A stretch of 64,000 nt of DNA from Istiophorus platypterus (GCA_016859345.1 CM029119.1:3554609-3618608), one strand, 5' to 3'; positions 36,965-50,564 are shown, counted from the first letter of the stretch. The notes: generated from the sequence alone by a model not told the origin. Numbers and translations: made by a program.

Positions 36965-37330
36965 ATCCCTCTGTCCGCCACCTATTGTCCCTCGTCAGCC
37001 TTTTGGTTTCGGGGGAAGTTGTAGTGAAAGTGTGACATTAGCCCCTGGTATTACAATGGGAGTAATTCGGGACTATTGTGTGCAATGCATTTGGAGAAAA
37101 AGCCGATTTACAAATAGGATTTGTGTCTGATCGTTCATCCTCGAGCTCAATTTGCCTAAAAAAAACCAACTTAAAATCACATTTTAAAATTAAATCTACT
37201 CCCTCGTCTCCTTCACTTAAAAATCCACAATCTACTAACCTTTAAAACAAACTTTAACTACGAAACTAACCGCTGGGCACAAGAAATCTCCCTTTTCACG
37301 GCAAAGTCATCTCTCAGTGTATGTGCACTG

Positions 37331-39998
37331 CAGTGGTGGTAGGTAACTCACTACATTTACTCAGGTAATAGCCTTTAATATCATCTTTGATCTAGTTATA
37401 TGCCACTTTATTTTAATCATTCAATTTTATACAGATTTATACTTCTACTTCACTACGTTTCAGAGACAAATATTGTACATCTTACTCCTCTTCATTTATT
37501 TGACAGTGACAAATTACTCAGCATATTGTTATATTATATTGCAACATGTTATTAGCTTATAAAGTAATAATAGAAATAACAATGACTTCATTTATAGAGC
37601 ATTTTTCAAAACACAATTACAATGTACTTTACAGTAAAAAAGGAATACAAGTAATACATAAAAAAAAATTATAAAACAAAATAAAAAATTAAATCAATGA
37701 CAACAAAATACCACCAGATAGAAAAAGCAATAAAATAAAAGTGAGTTTTAGGAGGAGAAAGGGGATACTGACTTTACCTGTCTTATATCCTCAGGCACTG
37801 AGTTCCACAGCTGAGGGGCCCAGACAGCACAGGCTCAGTCCCCTCAGCTGTGGTGACAATTTATGATTTCTGGAGTCATTAGTAAGGCCCTGCCGGGGGA
37901 CCTCAAGGAGCAATCAAATTCATAGGGAGTTAGTAGAGTACAGATATCGGCAGGAGCCCGATCATTCAAGGCTTTAAAAACAAACAGTAAAATCTTAAAA
38001 GCAGTTCTAAAACTCACAGGTAAACAGTGAAGGATAGCAAGGGCTGGTGTGATGCGGTTGCTTCTCTTCGAACATGTCTAAAGCCTGGCGGCAGCATTTT
38101 GTATTAACTGTTGTCTTTAGATGTTTCACCTGCTGATACCAGAATAAAGAGCTTTGCATTAGTCAAGCCGGGCGGTGATAAAAGCATGGCCGACCTTTTA
38201 TCTGCAGATGAAAAGAATGACCTGACTGTTGTTAAATATCTCGGTTGGACAATGTGGGACTGCACATCTTTATTCACCTGATGTCAAATGACAACTCTGA
38301 GTCGAAATAAACCCACAGGTTACAGGCATGATCTGCCCGAGGGTACCATGTTTACAGTAAATAAAAGGGGAGTGAGAATCGACCCCTCTGGGACCCCAGA
38401 AAAGAGGGGAGAAGGCATCTCCAAGCACAACAGAGAAAAACCCGTGAGACAGATACAAGCTGAAGCAGTCCGGAGCCACATCACTGATGCCAACGTAGTT
38501 TTTTCAGAGGGCTGATTAATACATTGTGGACCTCTGTGTCAAAGGATGAGCTTAGGTCAAGGAGTACTAAAATGGAGTTCAACCCTGCAGCAGCAGAAGC
38601 AATCAGTCATTGGTGACTTTGACCAGAGCAGTCGAAGGGCTGTGCAGTGAGCAGAAACCAGATTGAAATTCTTTGATGATTGTTCATAAAAGAAATCATT
38701 TGAATGGAGAAAGTGTTTCTCTTAAATCTCACATAAACATAACAGCTTAGAGACAGGTATGAATTATTTAAAACAGAGGGATTCAGAGTGAGCTTCTTCT
38801 TTAAGAGGTGGTAAACAGTGGCATGTTTAAAATTGGAAGGAAAAACCCAGGAGACAGAGAGCAGTTAACAATGGCTAAATTATCCAGACCAACCATCTCA
38901 AGTACTGCTTTTAAAACCAAGAGGGAATTCAGTCTTAAGGGCAGGTGGATGGTTTTGAAAATGCAACAATCCATTCCAGGTTTGACAGAGAGTTTCCAAT
39001 AAAGTGATTTAATATTGAGGAGAAGCAGGAGTCAATATAGAGTTGTCTGAACTCTGTGTTTATGTGCTGCCAAATCTATCTTTTTTATGGAAATAATTAA
39101 GAAATCCTTCACATCATTGTGAGGAGGTTTCAACTGACCAGGAGGTAGGGGACCAACCACAGAGTGTATAGTTTAAAAGAGAATTCTGGGATTATGGCCC
39201 TGTTTAGTATCAGCTGTGACCAATAAGAGTTCCCTGCTTCTTTGACCGGAGACTCTTAAGTGGACATCAGATGTTGATGAAATCAGAAGCAAGGAAATCG
39301 CTTTGTTTAGCCTTCTCCCAATTCTGCTCTCCCTCCTGCAGTGTTTTTATAGTTTCCTAATTTCTTCATCAAACCATTGTAGAGAAGATGATTGCTTGTA
39401 GTGTCTGACAGGAACTACGGAGTCTAAAATATTTGTACAAAAGCTATTAAAAACACTAACAGCCTCCCCTACTGTGAGGCCCCAGTGTTCATGGGTTCTA
39501 AAAAATGTGTTTGAGGCCTTAAAAGCTTGAAAGAAATGAGGAACAGAGACTAAATTTACAGGGCGGGAGTGAATCAGTGTGGGGGGTTTAGGCTCAGGAG
39601 AGAGGAATGGTATCCAAAAGAGCACTGCTTTTTGATCAGAAATGGAAAAATCAACCAATTTCACATCTCATGCATGTTATGGATTAAACTACACAACCTT
39701 ATATGACATTATTAAAATCAACTTTTCCATGACCAGCTACAACAATTAAAATGCCAGTTACAGCAGGAATAACTTATATATTTTTATGTTTAATAATATA
39801 ACATGAAGAATGGCCATTCAGCTTCGTATTGAGTACCTTTAGGTTAAGTTCAATTTGCAGTTAATAACTTTACAGAGCCAAAAGCTTTACTTTAGTCCCA
39901 ATTTGAATGTCTGACGTGAACTTGTAGTGGAGAACTTTTACACTGTAGTATTGCTAAGTTAACTCCGATAAAGGATGTGAATACGTCCTCCAGCACTG
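37331..39998 (+). mobile_element. hAT-like non-autonomous element, split by a LINE
   Basis: The left end CAGTGGTGGTAGGTAAC and the inverted right end CAGTGCTGGAGGACGTA form short terminal inverted repeats. An exact 8-bp duplication GTGCACTG flanks them at 37,323-37,330 and 39,999-40,006, as hAT transposons make. The left part (CTACATTTACTCAGGTAAT, ACTTCTACTTCACTACGTTT) and the right part (GGATTAAACTACACAAC, CAGCTACAACAATTAAAATG, GATAAAGGATGTGAATACGT) are two halves of one repeat that I recognise as abundant in teleosts. It carries no transposase. An L2-like LINE lies between the halves. Confidence 0.85.
37562..39664 (-). mobile_element. 5'-truncated, degenerate L2-like LINE
   Basis: Read on the minus strand it carries the end of an endonuclease (SDQKAVLF, then NILDSVVPVRHYK and WFDEEIRKL at 39,350-39,664). 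Broken reverse-transcriptase motifs follow in order: FQSGFCSLHSPSTALVKVTND, a DLSSSFDT remnant, a WGPRGVDSHSP remnant of PQGSVLGP, and FRTAFKILLFVFKALNDRAP. The 3' end near 37,562 has the family-typical CTCTATAAATGAAGTCATTG followed by an AT-rich ATTATT-like tail. Frame breaks and stops make it inactive. It is inserted inside the hAT-like element. Confidence 0.85.
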
Positions 39999-40006
39999 GT
40001 GCACTG

Positions 40007-41760
40007 GAGGGTTCAAGCTTCCACATGACGGTTGTTGAAGGTGCATATTCAACCTCGACTGTCTTCCAATCTACAGAAATTGTGATCTGACAAAGTCCCA
40101 CTTGTACGTATGCGTGTTAAACTGAGATTCAAGGTGAGCACAGAGAAACTTTCCCCCCTTCAGCAGATGAATGTGAAAACAGCCTTTTTAGTGTCAGACT
40201 CAACACACATCATTCTTCACAGCAAAGTTCAAACAGTGGCATAGTGATGTAAAGTGATGTAAGAAAAAGCAAAACATTTTTGAGTTGTGGGGAATTTTAA
40301 ACTTATGGAAAAAATATTATATATTAATAGATTTAAGAAATGTTCATGCGTTTAAAAAATATTAACTCGTTTATTTTTTGTGTATATGTTTGAGAAAAAC
40401 ATGTAAGACAACTTATTATCAAAAGCAGATTATCTGATATGTCTTCAGATGTTTCTGGAGGGGTTCTCTACAGCTTAGGTTCAATCATGATGAGAGTCAT
40501 TACTATTGGGTAATATTTGTATTCATTTATCACAGCCTGAGGAAACAGGATGTTTGCCTTCAAAAAACATCACTGTTGCTTTCTTCATCAGCACAATGGG
40601 TATAATTTGATAAGATGAAACATAGCCTTTGATAAAGCTACTGTGTATTAATCATTTAATCTATGATGGTGGAAATCCTAGTGGTTTTATGAGTATTATT
40701 GCTTTTATGCATGAAGAGCATGTTGATTCAGAAAAATGTGATTGCCATACTTGTCCACAAGGTGGCGTAACTGTACTTCAATTTTGTTAGAGGCCCGTTC
40801 CAAGAAGTGGTTATCCAGATTACATTTTAGAAAAGGTATTTTAACATCATGCTCTATATTTGACGGATACCTGGTTTTACTCAGCAAAGTTATCCTGAAG
40901 ACTCAATAAACCTGCTTCTTGGAACATGCATCATGTCTGATCTGAAACTTCAGAGGCCTCTGGACAATTATATAAGTAAACAGAGTTCAGCCTCAGTGGT
41001 AAGATTCAGCCACAAAGCTGAGTTGGGGAAGACCATCAACACACCCGCTCAGCTGATAGCAAAAGTGCAAAAAGTTTAAAAGAATCCCAAGGTATCTTGG
41101 AGGCTCTAATCTGTGTCCCTTTTTCCCTTTAAAAACACACAGGTAAAGTCTGCATTCAACCCTGTAAAGCTGTTTGATAGAATTTGGCTGCACAAAACAC
41201 AATGGGTGTGTAGTGTGTTCAGTGTTCTGATGTGGGACGTGAAACAGGATTATCAGCTACATGACATCAAATGTTTTCTTTGACGTCTCTCTACTCATGG
41301 AGGCGCATATCCTTGCGGAGCACGATGGACCTGTGTGTTGGAATGAATGTGCGCGTGTGTGCCTATGGGTGTGCAGAGGGGAAGGTGTGAGTCAGTCGGA
41401 CTGTTAGGAAGAAGCAAAACTAAAGAGGTTCAGTTCCTCTGAATGACTTTGAAGATTAAGATGACAGACCAAAGAGAACCACCGCAGCCAGGCTTTCCAT
41501 TTCAGAATCAAACGAGCCGCCTGGTCACTGATATGCGGTTGCTGGCTACATCCAACTGGGTGACTGGACACTGGAATACATAAACCAGGATGTCTGGCTC
41601 ACCATGATCTTTAGATCAGTTAGAAGAATTAAAGTAGGACTCTTAGAACACAAAATGGCAACAGGGATCGAAAAAAGTAGTTGATCAGCACTAATCGTTT
41701 GACTATTTGTCACTGTATCAGGCTGGAAGGTAAAAAAGTTTCTGATCTTGATGTGAAATA
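40007..41760. other. Intergenic sequence right of the nested elements
   Basis: AT-rich sequence with no supported gene. Short open frames have no recognisable product. Confidence 0.6.
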
Positions 41761-41764
41761 TAAA

Positions 41765-41900
41765 TACAGTCGGGTCCAAAGGTTTGGGGTCCAAGTTCCC
41801 AGAATTGGAGAGTGGTCTCACACTATACATAAATATTGTTATTTTTCAACAACTATACAGTAAATCACTGAAGAACAAATGTTACAACAAATGTTGGAAC
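41765..41900 (+). mobile_element. Possible solitary end of a Tc1/mariner-type element
   Basis: TACAGTCGGGTCCAAAGGTT resembles the ends of fish Tc1-type elements (TA followed by CAG and a 'GTCCAAA' phrase). I did not find the opposite end, so this may be a fragment or chance. Confidence 0.3.
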
Positions 41901-44900
41901 ATAAGCAAAAACTATATGAAAACTATATTAATTAAACACACTATTTCCCTTTGAAAATCAGATAGTAGTAGAAATGTTTTTGGAGTTTAGGCGCCAAACG
42001 GTGCAAATAATAAAAGTAGTGACAGTGAGATATTTAAATGGCAATACAACTACAAATACTATAGTCTTTATACAGGGGTTTTAGTAGTGTCTTTGTACTA
42101 TTTTATAAGCAGTCTGCTTTCCTATTTTACTCATCTCCACTTATTTATTTCTCAGCACGTGCGATTCCCTGATATTATAAATCTCCCCGACGACGTCCAG
42201 CCAGTGATTTTTTGTTTCTTAACTGATCGTTAATTATTTGTGAAACCTTATTCATTTAAAGTAAAACAGTGTTCATCATTGCTCTGGAAAATGTATCGAA
42301 CACTTGACATGTGTAAACTTGTGAAAATCTTAATTGGACTGAGAACAAACTATTTGTTTGAGTTTAGGTTTGAATGATGAGGCCGGTTGTCATTTCAGTT
42401 CTTAACAGCACACAACTGCTTTGCAGTTTTATGTCACAGCAGCTAACAAGTAGGCAGGGTTTTACTTCAGCCTATAAGACTGTGTAAAAACAGAGGAACG
42501 AGGCTAGAAAATATTTCATTTTTAAATGGGCACTCCCTGATTTTAAACATACAGAAGGAAATGTGCTTGTCATAAGGAGTTCTATTCATCCTGTCAAAAC
42601 AGCTGTACTGTGTAGTGTCTTCTGTGGCTCTGGAGGAGAAGCTGCGTCTCACGATTTCTGTAATATCCTGAAAGAAAAAAAAAATCAAACAGTCGTGCCC
42701 CCCTAATGCAATGCAACATCTGCAACACCAGCGATGCCTCCAAAAGGGAAGACATTTATTCCCGTTTGTATGATTCATCACATCAAGACTACGGAGACGT
42801 GCAAAAGACACAGTGTTCTTGGAAACAGACTGAGAGAGTGCAGCCAAGAGGAGGCTACCTTCATCCCACCCCAAGTGTGGCCATTTGCAACAGGTTTAGA
42901 CACACTTGCACCTTTAACGTGGTTGTACAACGTAGTTTGTCTGAAGCCTACTGAGGCCTTTAGAGAAGGTGATAAGACATTAAATGTGAATATGATGTGA
43001 TTTTTTTAGTCATAGAGTCAGGAGAGAGATGACAACATTTTCGAAGGGCTCATTGAAAAAAATAATAAAATGCAAAGAGGATGAAATTATACTACTGTCG
43101 TGACCAAAAAGCAGTGTAATGCTTTTAATAATTTATGAGCTGATCGTGTGACTTTTTTTTTTTTTTTGGTTAAGTTAGGGAGCCAGGATATAGTGTTGTA
43201 ATTCATATCTGTCACCAGCCGGGGGCAGTACAGTATTTAGGTTATTTAATGCTTCTATGAGGCTTGAATTTAGTCAAACCATGTCACCATGAAGACTCGA
43301 AGCTATGAAAGTCTTATCAATATTTTGTTTATGAGTAAAAAACAATTTCCTTTTTTAGCATAGGAATGCTGTGTTCTTTGCAAAGGGCAAAAGGTATCAT
43401 AGGGCCATCTGACCGCTGAATAAGACAGATGCAGTCATCATGTCCTCTGGTAATGTGGCATACTTTCATAACATCTGTGTCTACGTTAGCTCAAAGCATG
43501 AATATGGATTATGATATTAGACTATTAAGTGTGCACTGAATAAATGTCCCTGGAGGTATTAAAAACTTGTGGTAAAGATGCTTTCCCTTTTCTTTTGGTG
43601 CATCTGCTCACTTTTTCCATCAACCATTAGTTCACAGTCTAAAGTTAATCCAGTCTTGGTTTCACATAAACCCTTGTAAACAGGTACAGTATAAAAAGGT
43701 ATTTATTAACTTGTTAAAATTCTTCTTTCACCCTCTACGATTTGCCGATCCCTCTTTTTTCCTTGTTTCATTGCTTGCATATGTGTAACAGCACCAGTAT
43801 GAGAGAGCCGAGTTGGATTCCATTCAGGAGAACTAAGAGTGTTGGTATTTGTCTGAAACTATCCATCGACACATCCTCGTTCCTCTAAATTAAAGCTAAA
43901 CTGTGCTCACATGCTGGAACATGGCCAAGTTTCAAAAATGCAAAAACGAACAAAACAGTGAGTCACTTATATTATTACCACGCATGTTAGCTTACTCATA
44001 TAATATCACCGATCTGGGACTTTGAAAACATTCCACTATGTCAGCCTGAGGTTTCTAAATGACTTGTTCTTGATCCATGCCCAGGACGTCTGGTTTGAAC
44101 TTAAGATACGCTTGGCGAGTAAACCTCTCTCCCGTCTCCCTACATGTTGTCTAAGTCAGGTAGGAAAGACACAGCATGTTTTCCCAGCATCCAGATGTAT
44201 CAGACAAATTGAGACATGTATACTTCACATTAACAGGGAAACCAAAACCTGGGAGATTTAGTTAAAAGATAATTCTGTGGTGTTCCCACCTGGGTCTGAC
44301 TTTTTGCTGGTCTCGGACATTTATTCCTATTGACGACAACACACTAGGACTTTATCTGAAATTTGAACTACCAATGGTCTATGGTTAAAAATCAAAATTT
44401 GATCTTTAACTGACTGAATTCAAAAACTCACAATGTATAACTGCAAGAGGTTGAGTCTTATAATCCACCTGCAAGCGTTTTTAAAATTTACTGTCTGTCT
44501 GATTCTCTGTAAACTCTCTGTGAACTAGGCTATTGTCACTCAAGCCAGACTGAATTATGACAGCAAACTATCTAAATAATGTAGGGAAGCATTTTGGATC
44601 TGCAGCCAGATGTGTAGGTAAGGCTGTTTGCTAACTTTTAAAATCTGCCTGCCTACACTACATTCCCACGACAGCAAGTTTTAGTCAGCTTTTAGCTCGT
44701 CACTCAGCAACAAAATCAAGTCCCATGTTAACTTGTCCCTCAAGTGATGCAACAGAGGCCTCCCGAATGAGTGGAGCAACTACAGATCATTTTAGGGACA
44801 TTTAAAGTCCAGTCACTTAAGTTTAACATTTAACATTTAGTTCACTTAGGCAGTGCCATCCTGCACTGCCATCTAAATAAACTGGTTTAGGTAAAATCCC

Positions 44901-45160
44901 GTCAAACTTGGTGGTGTTGCAGTGCTCTTTGTTCTCGGCAGTTATTATCACAAGCGCAATATAGTCATAACCAACAGAAATGATGTCCAAAATTACAAAA
45001 GTAAGAAATAATCTCATCCTATAGATTTAATGTGTTTTTTCCATACAAATCTATAATAGCAAGGTTTCGTCATAGGGTCCCCATCCTTCATCCATGTTCA
45101 CTGCCATCCTGCAAATGGTTAATCAGCACTGTGTCTTTCTAGGGTACAAAGTACAAAGAT
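41901..45160. other. Intergenic sequence
   Basis: No supported gene. A frame at 42,734-43,000 and others have no recognisable product. A T-rich run sits near 43,152. Parts of 44,580-44,770 look like dispersed repeat debris. Confidence 0.5.
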
Positions 45161-45164
45161 ATTA

Positions 45165-45197
45165 ACACACGCACACACACACACACACATACACACT
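45165..45197. repeat. (CA)n microsatellite
   Basis: About twelve CA units with small interruptions. Confidence 0.9.
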
Positions 45198-45354
45198 CAC
45201 ATGCACATAGGTGCTGTACCAGTACATGAACTTGTGGTTTGCTAGACGATGTGTGTAAGCCACACTAATAGCACTTTCAATAACCACAGGAGGGGGCTGC
45301 AGTTTAACACACCGACAGCTCGTTTTGACACATACATGCCCTTGCAAAACCCTC

Positions 45355-45377
45355 AAACACACACACACACACACACA
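45355..45377. repeat. (CA)n microsatellite
   Basis: About eleven CA units, 160 bp beyond the previous CA run. Confidence 0.9.
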
Positions 45378-47700
45378 TCTCTGAGATAAACAGAAGTTTC
45401 ATGCCTGTGTGCATGATAATGACCTCATACATGTGAGGGTGAAATGCCAAGTAAAAATTTTGTCTCTCAGTGATGATTGTTAGACACAGAAAGCTAACTG
45501 GGACTATTTGATTTCAAAGGAAGCAATTTCAGTGACCAGCAGTCTAACACTGGAAGACACTAAAACCACACGGAGACCACAAGTGGACATAAAAAATGTG
45601 ATTCATTTTGCATCCGGTTTCCCTCAGCAGACTCAATTGGCAGTTTAGACACACACACACACATTTCACGTTTGCATGAGTTGTATAGCAGGATAGTTTT
45701 TATACATTGGTTCCAAGTAATTCCTGGCAAAGCTGGCTAACCAAGAAATGTGACGCAAAGTCTAGTACTGAGGATATGCCACAATTCATAAAGGCAAGCA
45801 TCTGTTTCAGTAGAAGCCTGGTTCCTGGTGCGTTGCCAGTCGCCGCTCAAACCCTTCACATTGCCGACCCTGCCATTCTTATAACGAACCTAACCTGACA
45901 CTGGCAGGACTGAGAGCAGCGCCTGACACCTGACACATTTGTGCATGGATGTGTTTGAGGAATGCAGCGAATACCTCAGCTTCTCGGGAATGCCAGTAAT
46001 CCTGCATGCTTCTGAATGATGCTTTTCCCTCTTGGTTTAGATTGAGCTTGATTAAGCTGTTCACTTCATGTCAAGAACAGCAGCATTAATCATACTTGAC
46101 TCGGTCTGAGTGAGGGCATAGAAACAGACGAAGAATTGTTCATATCCTTGGCTGGTTTACTTGACCTCTTGCAAAGTTTTCTTGTATTTGTCAAATGTGA
46201 GGCAATGCTGCTTTTCTGAAAGCCTCATTGAACTTCAGTGACAACACATTATTATACAACTCTCAAGTACAAGTGGTCCTCACCAGGCCTGTCTGGGTTT
46301 ACGCATTTGGAAGTCACTACAGTGAAATAAATTCATACTACCAGCCTCTGGTGTCATGTCTTCACATAAAGAGATGGCGGGCATACACAGGGACGGCATG
46401 TCAAGCTATTTCTGAGCCCCACACTTCGGGGGATGTGACACATTGGGGGGGTAAAGCACAAGTCAGTGAGTGTGTATGAGAGAACTGATAACAAGGCGAG
46501 AGGAAGCCAATGCTGTTTATCTGGGCTTTCTGCATAGCTATAATCGCCAGGCCTCACAGTCGTTGAATTATGCATGCTTACGAATAGCTCGAAACGATCC
46601 CTGTTGGTTTGCTCCTCCAGGGAGAAGGAGGTGAGAGGTTTTGTGGTTGGTGGTGGCGTTGGGCAAAGTTGTATTCTGCCAGTCAGGACTGGACCCTGAA
46701 ACCATGTGGAGGTTTGTCAGAAGGAATGCTGATGGCTTTTAAAGAGCTGCAGGCCATGACTGGATTGGTAATTTTCATACTTTTGTGATTTGGTGAGGGG
46801 CCAAAAGAAACACGCTGTAGGCTCACTCTCTCTGAAACAGGATATTGGGTTAGTAATGGCTGTCAGGGGACCAGCAGTATGACATAAATGTAAGGCTTTT
46901 TTCACACATATTATGGAGAGCTAATAGAAGTCGTAGCATGTATGGAACCCATTTTAAATGGGATACTCGGGCACATGTTGGGTTGATACTGTGAACAAGG
47001 ATCAAAGTTTAACACGTGGACATACGAAGTAAGCTTACTTATATGTACAACTTAAGAGTTTGGTGCATTGTCTCACTAAACCACTGCCGAAGAATAAAGC
47101 AGGATGAAACAACGTAACTGAAAAAAAAAGCCACGGTCAAACTTCAATGGGATGGAAAGCCATGGATGAAACATGATGGGGGAATGGCATTTATATTTCT
47201 TTCATGTATTAACTGTGGAAAGGTTATAGTCTCCACATCGCCCCACCTCACACAGATGTGATGTTTTCATGTGTCAAATTCTTTTATCTTGTCAGGGACG
47301 ATTGATGTTTAAGTGACATGCTTAACCTACATCATGATTAATTTGCTAAGTCTGTTTCCATTGCACGTTGCATTTTGCCTCTATTGATCCACCAAATTCT
47401 CAACCTCAGCCAAGCATAAAAACTTTAATGCAATATTTCAGTTTTTTGTTGGGAACTCAGGTATTTCTACTTAGGCTTTTGATGCACAAAATTAAAATGT
47501 ACATAAACAAGGGTGAACAGAAACACCCTTGTCAAATGGCTCTCTCATACTGATGAACCTACAGAGATTTATCAGCGCAATCTATAGCTTCCCTCAGCTT
47601 TACAGAACTTTTTACAAAAGCTTCAGCTCATTCTTTAGCTATTTGACAGTTTGGTTTCATTCTCATCATTCACATAGGAAGACATTTTCATTTAATTTCC
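45378..47700. other. Intergenic sequence
   Basis: A short CA run at 45,650-45,664 aside, I see no gene, RNA gene or nameable element. Confidence 0.55.
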
Positions 47701-47718
47701 CCAGATCCTAAAAACACG

Positions 47719-47990
47719 ATGTCCCCGGCCTGCTCAGCAGCAAAAAAAAAAACAGTTAGAGAACAGCTAGAGAGCATATATGAACATCTAGCAGCTAAAC
47801 TTGCAGATATTTCACTTAGCAGTTGGTCGAGACCAAAAACTGAGCTGAAACAGAGTGAATATTGGACTTACATTCACCAGTTGGTCAGAAACACAGCTCC
47901 AAATGAATGTTGTTCCATAACTTTTGGATGTGTAGATAAGCAGCTTGCTAACATGATGACTATATTAAGTGGACATGAAAATCAATTATT
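47719..47990 (+). repeat. Dispersed fish repeat, 'GAGACCAAAAACAGAG' family, copy 2
   Basis: TTGGTCGAGACCAAAAACTG, GAATATTGGACTTACATTCA and CAGCTCCAAATGAATG align in order with the copy at 14.9-15.3 kb. The 93-codon frame over it is therefore repeat sequence, not a gene. Confidence 0.7.
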
Positions 47991-48272
47991 GCAGTTTTAA
48001 AGAGAATAAATTAAAGTTTGAGTTGAAAGAGAAGAGGGTAAATTGATGAGTGCCATCACATTGAGTGGTAAAATCAAAGAATTATAAGGTACTCTGTCAA
48101 ATTGTTATATTTATACTTTTACTTCTTTGTTAAAAAAATCAGGGAAAATGAACCTAAGTATGGCTTTAGATGAAGATAAGATACAAAAGCAAAGTAGGAA
48201 CATTTATCCGTGCTCTCACTAAATCATTGTTAGACACTGAAGTTAATATTAGTCTGCATTTGTGTCTTTTAA

Positions 48273-48614
48273 ATGACATTCAAATGTGATCTTTTTCTAG
48301 ATAACAGAAAACACAGGATACCAATTATGATGAATTACTTTGCAAACAAACCTAATTCATTATGTTTGAAAGAAAAGATTTTCCTTGACCAATTATCACA
48401 ATTTTTATCATTAGAGAGATTAACTCTAGAGATGCAAAACTGTGGGTTAATTTTAGAAGGTTTTTGGGCCCAATTCTTACATGTCTGGAACATTTTCAGT
48501 GATGAGGACCTGATTTATCCATATGTGGAAGGGATGCTGAATTGTCTGGCAGATTTTGTTCTATGGTCCATGGTTGATTGGAATGAAAGTTTGGATTTGA
48601 TGGAGGTGCTGTGA
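48273..48614 (+). other. Unassigned 113-codon open frame followed by AATAAA
   Basis: An ATG directly after a stop opens 113 codons of ordinary-looking composition (for example LDQLSQFLSLERLTLEMQNC and FWAQFLHVWNIFSDEDL). AATAAA follows about 60 bp after the stop and an A-rich stretch lies near 48,700. This arrangement could be the 3' end of a decayed non-LTR retrotransposon, or chance. I do not recognise the product. Confidence 0.25.
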
Positions 48615-48709
48615 TCTGTTTTGATTTTGACATGTTGACATGTTGAAATGTGAAGGATGAGGTGTGATCTAGTCATAATAAAGTGATAAAAGCTGGGGAA
48701 AAAAGAAAG

Positions 48710-50185
48710 CCCACAGTGTTACAGACTACCGTTCTACAGCATGAGGTAGCTTTCAATATCCACTCTGTAATACTTTAAGAACATTATTTATTAAGTGATT
48801 ATTCTTCCTTTTCTGCTTTTAAATTGCATAAAATTGTACTCAGGAATAGCAGTAATGTAATAGCCTCAATTTCTGCCCTAACTGAGGGTCCACTGGGTTT
48901 TAGCCCTGCAGTGACACCTTACCTGGGCTTCATAACAGTATCTGGCATCAGTGTTAACCCCACCATGGGGCTTGGCCTGGCTGGCTTCATAATAGCCGTG
49001 TAATTAAGCCCAATTAGGAGCCAATTAGAGGCAGGATTTCACCTATGAGGTCAGCGTCCACATCGTTCCTGGATGCTCCCCAGCTTATGGTTTTATAAAT
49101 CATTTCTGGGTTTATAACAAGCACACGCTTGAGTAATAGTGAAAATGATTTTTCTGCCTTTTTCTCCAGTTGAACTAAAATGCAGAGGTATAGCTGGCAA
49201 GACAAGCATGCTGGAAAATGGTGATACGATATGTTCTGTAGCGCTCTTTAAAATACAGATGTGTTATAAATCAGACAGCCTATGTATAGACTGAGTTTTG
49301 AAGGGTTCGAAAACAGTTTGGGGTTTTTGTTATGTCATGCAACAACCACAAATCAGCCCAGAGGCCACCAAGGCATACAGTAATAAGGTTTTCTAACAGA
49401 CGGAGAAGCCTCCGCTGTTGATGAAAAGACGTGACATGACATTAAAAGATACTGTCTCTGGCATGGCTGGTGAGTGTCCTTTAGCTCACAGATTCCTATG
49501 ATACGGCTAAAGTAAATTTGGACCTTGTTGTATATGCCTTACAGAAGTATACTGTTTATTTAACATCCCTAGTGTGCTGAGTTATGACTAGTAATGATTA
49601 CTTAAATGCCCAGTGTTTGGGCTATTGTACCAGGAGTGCCTCCAAACAGGCCCACTGGTGTTTATTTGAATTTTCCATTTTATATTGCCACATGTCATTA
49701 GGCTGTTTAGAGTTTACTCTGAGTGATGGATCATTTCCTTCACCCCTCTCCACTCACTAAAAAACTGCTGGATGGCGCATGCTTGTCCTAAAGGTGCAGA
49801 ATATATGTATGTGTGTATATTGTGTATTCATAGGTGGAAATAATTGCACCCAGAGAGTGTGACAGATGTCTCATTTCATTACACTACAGAACCAATACAA
49901 AAGCCCTACAATAAGTGCTATCATCAAAAGTTTTTTTGTCTTAAAATTTGTGTAAGGTGTAAGTTATTTTTTCCCCTATCAAATACACAACTTGTAATAT
50001 AACCAGTACATACGGTATGTAATTTCATATTAAGTGGATTAAATAGTTATATCGAATGTGACAAGGGTTGCTCCTATAGGTCATGGTTTTTGGTTTTACG
50101 GCCCATAATTCTACTGTTTTATTCACGCTCACTGTTACTGGTTACTGGTGACTGGTTGGGCAGCTATTTTTGACAAAAAAGCCCA
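48710..50185. other. Intergenic sequence
   Basis: No supported gene or clear element. Confidence 0.55.
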
Positions 50186-50189
50186 TGTA

Positions 50190-50350
50190 AGCTACCAGCC
50201 AACCAAACATTAGACAAAATTCACAGCTGCCTGTACCTGGGGAAGAAAGTCCAACATTTACCGAACCAAATGTGTCTCTGGCCATCTAAAAATTTAAGTC
50301 CAATATTCACTGTAGAATATGCTGGTAAAATCAGCTGGTAAAAAAATTAT
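50190..50350 (-). repeat. Dispersed fish repeat, 'GAGACCAAAAACAGAG' family, copy 3 (inverted fragment)
   Basis: The reverse complement reads GTGAATATTGGACTTAAATT, then ATGGCCAGAGACACATTTGG, matching part of the copies at 47.8 and 61.9 kb in the opposite orientation. Confidence 0.5.
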
Positions 50351-50552
50351 CTGGCTCAACTACAAATGAGATGAAATTCCAAATGTAGCTTTTTGAAATC
50401 ACTCCCTATTTACTATACAGCGCTCTAAATGTACCCTCTGCCATTTTTATTTGAGTTTCTGTTATTCTGACGGCCTAAATGTATCTATACAATATGGTGT
50501 AAAATGCAGTGCTCTGCATTTTATACAAAACTCACCCAACTGACAGTGATGA

Positions 50553-50564
50553 CCCCCCCCCCCC
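50553..50564. repeat. Poly-C run
   Basis: Twelve consecutive C after TGATGA. Such a run is prone to length errors in sequencing. Confidence 0.9.

Noticed and set aside
36200..37024. 274-codon plus-strand frame rich in Gly-Gln-Asp-Gln, and 231- and 125-codon minus-strand frames rich in Ala-Leu-Val or Trp-Pro
   Set aside because: All are read straight through the hexamer minisatellite. A 6-bp unit without stops keeps frames open in every phase, and there is no homology or splice support.
42734..43000. 88-codon plus-strand frame
   Set aside because: No family resemblance, and the overlapping alternative frame is equally long. Treated as chance.
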